DNA of 55,562 nt. Source: Nitrospiraceae bacterium. Lineage in GTDB: Bacteria; Nitrospirota; Nitrospiria; Nitrospirales; Nitrospiraceae. Made by a program: the position numbers and the translations under genes. The notes beneath the pieces were generated by a model. The model ran no database searches and was not told the origin of the DNA. It saw only the letters and a program-made list of their open reading frames with translations. Location: positions 1 through 55,562 of the forward strand of contig JABFSG010000022.1 in assembly GCA_013140715.1 (NCBI GenBank), read 5' to 3'. Positions 51,462 through 55,562 of this stretch are shown here, piece by piece. Position 1 is the first letter of the stretch; each line of letters starts with the position of its first letter.

Positions 51462-52070
51462 TTATGAATTGAAGACGTGAACGAGGATTCCTGTCCTAGT
51501 CGTCGAATTGGTCTTTCTCATTATATGTTTAATGTGTTCTTTTACGGTCTGTTCTGTAATCTCTAACGCATTTGCGATTTCTTTGTTGGTCCATCCCTTA
51601 GCGAGGTGCTCGATAACCGATTGCTCGCGATTCGTTAACTGAAATTTTTCTTTAGCTTGATCGGTATTAAGCTGTTGTCGCCGCGCAAGTTCTTCCAACG
51701 TGACCACAAGCCTCGCATGTTGGACTCCACCTCGATCTGGAAGGCCGAATCCTCTTAATAAAATTGGCTTTTCAGGGTTTCCTGCCACACGCTTGATCTC
51801 GAACTGCTCCCAGTCTTTTGCTTCGGTGCGAACATGGAGAGCCTTGATGATTTCTCCGCAGAGTTCTGTCAGCGCGGTAGGCAGGACTCCATGGGCAGAT
51901 TTCCTGTTTCCTGCCGTATGTTCTGCCGCGTTAATCAACTTCGACAGCTCTGAGGCCTGGCGATTCATATGGAGCAGTTGCATGGAGGCTGAGAGGACGA
52001 TGATTCCTGAACCCACGCGCTGATCGGCGAGATTGTCTGTTTGGTCAACGGAGGGCGATAAATCACTCAT
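51462..52070 (-). CDS. LuxR-family transcriptional regulator with PAS-like N-terminus
   Basis: DNA-binding regulator of 202 residues. The N-terminal half starts RVGSGIIVLSASMQLLHMNR, which resembles the opening of a PAS domain, and continues with LVVTLEELARR; the C-terminal LuxR-type helix-turn-helix is FQLTNREQSVIEHLAKGWTN with KEIANALEITEQTVKEHIKHI (about 140-195). Such regulators often control exopolysaccharide genes in Nitrospira-like clusters. It is divergent from the PilZ gene; the shared region contains two CC(N)TTTTGGGGGA direct repeats. No receiver domain is present. Confidence 0.85.
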   Translation of the reverse strand: MSDLSPSVDQTDNLADQRVGSGIIVLSASMQLLHMNRQASELSKLINAAEHTAGNRKSAHGVLPTALTELCGEIIKALHVRTEAKDWEQFEIKRVAGNPEKPILLRGFGLPDRGGVQHARLVVTLEELARRQQLNTDQAKEKFQLTNREQSVIEHLAKGWTNKEIANALEITEQTVKEHIKHIMRKTNSTTRTGILVHVFNS

Positions 52071-52185
52071 GGTTGGGGGAATGCTTTCGAAGTCGTTAGA
52101 GGAACAAAGCTAATTAATTCGCCACGTTCTTACGCTAGCACATTGATGCTAAGAACGGAACCTAAGAGTGGAAATATTACCTAAC

Positions 52186-52215
52186 CCTTTTGGGGGAGTC
52201 AACCATTTTGGGGGA
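52186..52215. promoter_or_regulatory. Direct repeat in the LuxR-PilZ divergent region
   Basis: CCTTTTGGGGGA-type motifs at about 52186-52198 (CCCTTTTGGGGGA) and 52203-52215 (CCATTTTGGGGGA) lie 17 bases apart, a little over one and a half helical turns. They may be binding sites for a regulator, possibly the LuxR-type product itself. Two TATAGGG(T/C)CC motifs at about 52320 and 52345 are the other visible repeat in this 335-base gap (52071-52405). Confidence 0.35.
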
Positions 52216-52405
52216 AATCGATACCCACACTTAGGAGGAGCGAAGCCTACGTCATCGGTATTGTCTCTCGTTCTATCCCAGCCTATAGTGTGAAAAATAA
52301 TGAAGGGAATGGCTTATCTATAGGGTCCAGTGTTTCGAGACATTATAGGGCCCCAACTCTGACAGAAAATCTTGAACCATCATCAAATTGACACGAAGTA
52401 TTTCC

Positions 52406-52777
52406 ATGCAACAACAGAGGAGGCGCGACGTGGGACAGACAGAGTGGGATTGGCCAATGGCAGATTCTCAGAAAAGTCATAGTGAGCGGGCGGCTCTACT
52501 CAGAGCGATACCGTACGAGATGACGATGCCTCCAGAATCCTCGCCCGCATCGATGCAAAGTGGGAAAGCTCTCTCGCTGAACATCAGTAGCGGAGGAATG
52601 TTGGTCTTGATGGACCAGTCTCCTGAAATTGCGCAGGTACTAAAGATTTATGTGCCCACACCTATTCTGTTGGCAGAAACGCCGACCCTCGCCGAAGTGC
52701 GTTGGACAAAAAAACTATCGTTGGGGAAGCCCACTGGTAGCGGGGTGTATTTTGTTGGGTTGAGGTTCATGTTTTAG
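52406..52777 (+). CDS. PilZ-like protein
   Basis: A ~123-residue protein with a PilZ fold signature near residues 55-65: LNISSGGMLV (the NxSxxG motif that contacts c-di-GMP) followed by strands LKIYVPTPILL, LAEVRWTKKL and VGLRFMF at the C-terminus. The RxxxR motif that normally precedes it is not in standard form: SERAALLRA has two Arg spaced by four, so binding is uncertain. Start taken at ATG 52406; an in-frame TTG lies at 52388. Next to an export gene cluster, it may couple polysaccharide output to cyclic di-GMP. Confidence 0.7.
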   Translation: MQQQRRRDVGQTEWDWPMADSQKSHSERAALLRAIPYEMTMPPESSPASMQSGKALSLNISSGGMLVLMDQSPEIAQVLKIYVPTPILLAETPTLAEVRWTKKLSLGKPTGSGVYFVGLRFMF

Positions 52778-52875
52778 TGCAAGCGACGAAAAGAAGACGG
52801 CCTCGATTCTCTGTCGACCCTGATGATTTCTAAACTTCGACATATGATCTTTTCCAGGGATCTAGGAGGAATCGC

Positions 52876-52962
52876 ATGATCGATACTATGTTGTATGTGG
52901 GCGTCTCGATCGTCTTCTTCGCTGGACTCATGGTGATGGGTATGGGGATGGTTGGAGGATAG
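52876..52962 (+). CDS. 28-residue hydrophobic peptide (small membrane protein)
   Basis: A reading frame of 28 codons preceded by a perfect AGGAGGA site at 52864-52870, five bases from the ATG. The product, MIDTMLYVGVSIVFFAGLMV then MGMGMVGG, is one transmembrane helix ending in a Met/Gly-rich tail. The strong site and clean single-helix composition make translation plausible. I know no family; it is too short to classify. It sits 98 bases after the PilZ gene. Confidence 0.55.
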   Translation: MIDTMLYVGVSIVFFAGLMVMGMGMVGG

Positions 52963-54124
52963 TGATTCTTGGATAAGTTTCATGTGAATCGTGTTTAGAA
53001 TTTACTCTTATTCGCCGATACCTCGCAGCATGCGACGGGGTACGTCATTGATCATCACCTAGCTCTCTTCACCGGAGCGAGCTGCCGTTCCGCCTGTCCC
53101 ACCATGATTACAGTGAGGCCTCACGTCATTCCCGTCTAACCAGGCACTTTTTGCGCGCATCCTTTCAGTAGAGCCGCATCCTATCCAGCTACCGCCGGGG
53201 TATCGTATTTCCTCATGTGGGTTTGATGGACAGCCGCTGTGCATAATCTGTGAGATCATCGATTTCTTGTGCAGGCCCTCCGATGCCCTTCCTAAAGGGG
53301 ATCCTTGTGGCGAGGGTCAGTGTCTGGCGGTTCAGATTGATCACGCGCCGCTCCTAGATTCGCGATGCTCTTCTAAGGGGAGCTGCCCGAACTCTTCCAC
53401 CATTGGGGCAATTCGCTCTGCGAATGTGTTGGAGTTGAGGTGAGCTAGTACCAAAGCCTATAGCCGCATGTCGATTCTCGTCGCGTGGACCACTGGTTAT
53501 CGTTCCGATGGAGCATTCTACGGAAGGAACTGCTCATCGAACATCGACGGAGCTGAGTAGCCCAGCATAGCTGCGCTTCCCTGAAAGGCATGGCTATTTA
53601 CTCAGCTTCAAAGTGCCACTTAACAGATTGAAAGAAGGTGTTCAGCAACTCGTGGCATACCCTACTTTAGTGGGGAATAGCCCCCTGAATGGGTAGGTTG
53701 TCACATGCGTTTTTCCAGTTACGATGCAAGCGCACAAGAGGGGGGATGTTTTTTAACCGGCATAGGGTTGCGTCCAATCAGGTGGCTGTGAATAGCAAGA
53801 CCATCAACTGCTTCGCATCCATGACCACCCAACTTGGTTGGCTGAGTGCTGATCACGAACACCATAGGTGGCCAATACATTGTTACTCATTGAGCCGCGT
53901 TGTCAGTGGGTCAAGTAGTACTGCCTACGGCTGCTGTGGCAGGCGGTCTTTTAGATTGGGATCAAAACCTAGAATGGAGGAGATGTTTCGCAACTTCTGA
54001 GGGGGAAGAACCCCTCGGAGTAGGAATTTGCTCCAGGAGCATTCCAGGCTATAGATAGGTGGACAAAAGAAGTCGCGTGTTTCTGTGGGTAGCCCGGCGT
54101 GAGCTTAATCAGAAGAAGGTAGCC
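52963..54124. other. Gene-poor stretch upstream of the export genes
   Basis: About 1.16 kb with no convincing gene. Open frames at 53059-53259 (minus) and 53689-54000 (plus) lack family similarity and ribosome-binding sites. Small inverted repeats are visible: ATTCGC/GCGAAT near 53416-53430, CCTAC...GTAGG enclosing GGGG/CCCC (53661-53697), GAGGGG/CCCCTC (53999-54016) and GGAAT-GCTCC/GGAGC-ATTCC (54023-54045). It is free of the 7- and 9-base arrays. It may hold a long 5' leader, small RNAs or decayed genes. Confidence 0.45.
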
Positions 54125-54781
54125 ATGACTATGAGAAGAAGCGGTATGGCGATCATGGGTCTGGTGGGTGTGATGGCCACCACGGCATTGGCGCAACCGA
54201 TACCGACCGTAATGAGTCCCATCTACGACTCATCACAGGAGAAGTCTTCGCTGATCGTGACGTCAGACTACATTATTGGGCCGGAGGATGTGCTGGATAT
54301 CACTGTGTGGAAAAATGCGGATCTTTCCAAGACGGTGCAAGTGCGTCCCGATGGCAGGATTTCCTTGCCGCTCATTGGAGACATCGCAGCGGTCAGCCGG
54401 ACCAGTACGCAACTGACCGATGAGATCTCCACGCGATTAAAGTCTTATATGGAAAATCCTACGGTATCCATCGTGGTGAAAGAGGTTAATAGCTATGCCA
54501 TTTTTGTAATGGGCGAAGTAGCTAAGCCAGGCCGCTACCCGTTGAAGAGTAAGACGACATTGCTCCAGGCGATCACACTCGCGAGCGGACTTACGCCGGT
54601 AGCGTCCAGGAATAAGATGGTCATTTTTCGTTTTGGCAAGGATGGCGATCCGTTGATGAAGATCAAGGCAAGTTATGACGACATAGTTCTGCGAGATGGC
54701 ACAGATCAGAACATCGAGCTCAAGCCTGGCGACACCATCGTCGTACCGTCTGAGTCGATGGTAATTATTCCAGGGCGATAG
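54125..54781 (+). CDS. Polysaccharide export protein (Wza/SLBB type), paralogue 1
   Basis: Periplasmic/outer-membrane export component. 218 residues from the ATG at 54125, giving a signal peptide (MAIMGLVGVMATTALAQP); the open frame extends to 54059. Poly_export domain: YIIGPEDVLDITVWKNADLSKTVQVRPDGRISLPLIGDI in outline, then an SLBB domain VVKEVNSYAIFVMGEVAKPGRYPL with TTLLQAITLASGLTP. No Cys lipobox, so it is probably soluble or anchored otherwise. About 50% similar by eye to the next gene, so a tandem duplication. Stop overlaps a possible GTG of the next frame. Confidence 0.88.
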   Translation: MTMRRSGMAIMGLVGVMATTALAQPIPTVMSPIYDSSQEKSSLIVTSDYIIGPEDVLDITVWKNADLSKTVQVRPDGRISLPLIGDIAAVSRTSTQLTDEISTRLKSYMENPTVSIVVKEVNSYAIFVMGEVAKPGRYPLKSKTTLLQAITLASGLTPVASRNKMVIFRFGKDGDPLMKIKASYDDIVLRDGTDQNIELKPGDTIVVPSESMVIIPGR

Positions 54782-54864
54782 TGGCGTTCTGGCGCACGTT
54801 CAATCGGACCGACAGCAGCAGTATGACGCATGAGTGCCAGGTCGTTTTGAGAAGGAGGAGTCAG

Positions 54865-55464
54865 ATGCGTTTCGTCACTAGTTGTTTCCTCATTGCAGTG
54901 ATGGCATTCGGCGCGGCTGGCTGCGTGGCCGACCAAGTCTACTACAAGGTCGACCTGGTTCCGCCTGGTGAGTTTCTCTTGGGTCCGGAAGACGTGCTGG
55001 TTGTGACGGTTTGGAAAAATCAGGATCTTTCGCGGGAAGTGGTGATTCGTCCTGATGGAATGATCTCAATGCCGCTGATCGGCGATGTGCCTGCAGCGAA
55101 TCTGACAGCCAATCACTTGGCCAAGCGTATCGCCGAACGATTAACAGAGTATATGGCGTCTCCTATTGTGTCTGTGCAACTTAAAGAAGTGAATAGTTAC
55201 TTTATCTATGTCTTGGGCGAGGTCCCGAAACCAGGCAAATATCCGCTGAAGTCTTACGCCAATGTCATGCAAGGGATTTCCCTGGGCGGTGGATTTACTC
55301 CGTTTGCGAAGAAAAACAAGATTAAAGTCCTGCGGTCGACGACGGATGGGTCGAGCGACAAATCACAGATCGAGATTCCCGTCCAGTATGACGAGATTTT
55401 GCAGGGCCATGCCGCTGTCGGAAATTTTTATCTCAAGTCTGGCGATGTCATCGTGGTGCCGTAG
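54865..55464 (+). CDS. Polysaccharide export lipoprotein (Wza/SLBB type), paralogue 2
   Basis: Outer-membrane polysaccharide exporter of the Wza family. Starting at 54865 (AGGAGG site at about 54853) the 199-residue product begins MRFVTSCFLIAVMAFGAAGC with lipidation Cys20, the normal Wza-type lipobox. Domain order matches its upstream paralogue: FLLGPEDVLVVTVWKNQDLS ... PDGMISMPLIGDVPA then SLBB VNSYFIYVLGEVPKPGKYPLKS. The longer open frame from 54781 (GTG) is less likely. A third gene starts immediately after. Confidence 0.9.
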   Translation: MRFVTSCFLIAVMAFGAAGCVADQVYYKVDLVPPGEFLLGPEDVLVVTVWKNQDLSREVVIRPDGMISMPLIGDVPAANLTANHLAKRIAERLTEYMASPIVSVQLKEVNSYFIYVLGEVPKPGKYPLKSYANVMQGISLGGGFTPFAKKNKIKVLRSTTDGSSDKSQIEIPVQYDEILQGHAAVGNFYLKSGDVIVVP

Positions 55465-55562
55465 GTGCATCAGGGGGGGCGACATTACGGTGTTGTCGGA
55501 ATAGTTTTGCTGGGGCTGCTGGGGCTGGTGTCGGTGGGCGAAGCCCAGGTGGGGAGCGGCCC
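55465..55562 (+). CDS. Partial exported protein at the window edge
   Basis: GTG directly after the preceding TAG opens a frame MHQGGRHYGVVGIVLLGLLG then LVSVGEAQVGSG that runs off the end. It is a signal peptide with predicted cleavage after GEA. In such export clusters the next gene is often an outer-membrane beta-barrel or a chain-length protein, but nothing past the signal is visible. Confidence 0.6.
   Translation, partial: MHQGGRHYGVVGIVLLGLLGLVSVGEAQVGSG

Noticed and set aside
53689-54000. 103-codon frame in the gene-poor stretch
   Set aside because: Composition rich in Ser, His, Arg and Cys with no domain; contains a hairpin and lacks a ribosome-binding site.
54781-54864. GTG start at 54781 for the second export gene
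   Set aside because: The ATG at 54865 has an AGGAGG site and directly begins a lipoprotein signal peptide.

Overview
The window reads as chromosomal DNA of a Nitrospira-like bacterium (phylum Nitrospirota). This is inferred from the gene neighbourhoods and from a long dispersed palindromic repeat (cores near CAGGCTGTT...AACAGCCTG) that I associate with Nitrospira genomes; no rRNA or tRNA gene is present to confirm it. Coding density is high and most genes are housekeeping.

Layout. 1-7.4 kb: nucleotide-sugar genes for surface polysaccharide (rfbB, rfbD, a four-helix-bundle protein, rfbA, a KdsC-like phosphatase, a manC/manA fusion, a phosphomannomutase). 7.5-14.2 kb: DUF3108 protein, class I FBPase and archaeal-type class I aldolase (gluconeogenesis), an HtrA/Deg protease, ispD-ispF and cysE. 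14.3-19.7 kb: psiF, truA, an AMIN/amidase_3 amidase, a NYN protein, tatD and a DAHP synthase. 19.8-26.3 kb: an apparent metal-handling block (small His-rich secreted protein, TonB-dependent receptor, TonB_C-like protein, PAP2 phosphatase, CobW-type GTPase, CDF exporter). 26.5-28.3 kb: a two-gene ATPase/DUF4276 module resembling OLD/PARIS-type defence pairs. 28.6-34 kb: exported methyltransferase, secreted hypothetical, metG, holB, tmk. 34.1-47.9 kb: DUF502, glmU, glmS, gatC-panD-gatA, DUF948, YtxH, gatB, eno, ftsB-like, era, mgtE, recO. 48-50.7 kb: DUF971, a lipoprotein, glgA. 50.8-55.6 kb: an accessory exopolysaccharide-type region (secreted hypothetical, LuxR regulator, PilZ protein, 28-residue membrane peptide, two tandem Wza-like export proteins, and the start of a further exported protein), with a gene-poor stretch of about 1.2 kb.

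The most striking signal is in the spacers. About a dozen loci carry degenerate arrays of exact 7-base period, and another dozen carry arrays of 9-base period built on GGTTTGTTT / AACAAACCA. Most have two inverted arms and could form long imperfect hairpins. The 7-base arrays keep their period but change unit sequence from locus to locus; the 9-base arrays keep nearly the same unit. They intrude into genes: one perfect 5 x 7 array lies in frame inside rfbB, the stop codons of rfbB and rfbD lie in array sequence, and the N-termini of rfbA, manC and ispD are (or may be) array-encoded. A 106-bp MITE-like element is nested in one 9-base array. I regard this spacer system as the best candidate for something not properly described.

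Starts were chosen by eye from family N-termini, signal peptides and Shine-Dalgarno sequences; functions rest on recognisable motifs, not on database searches.
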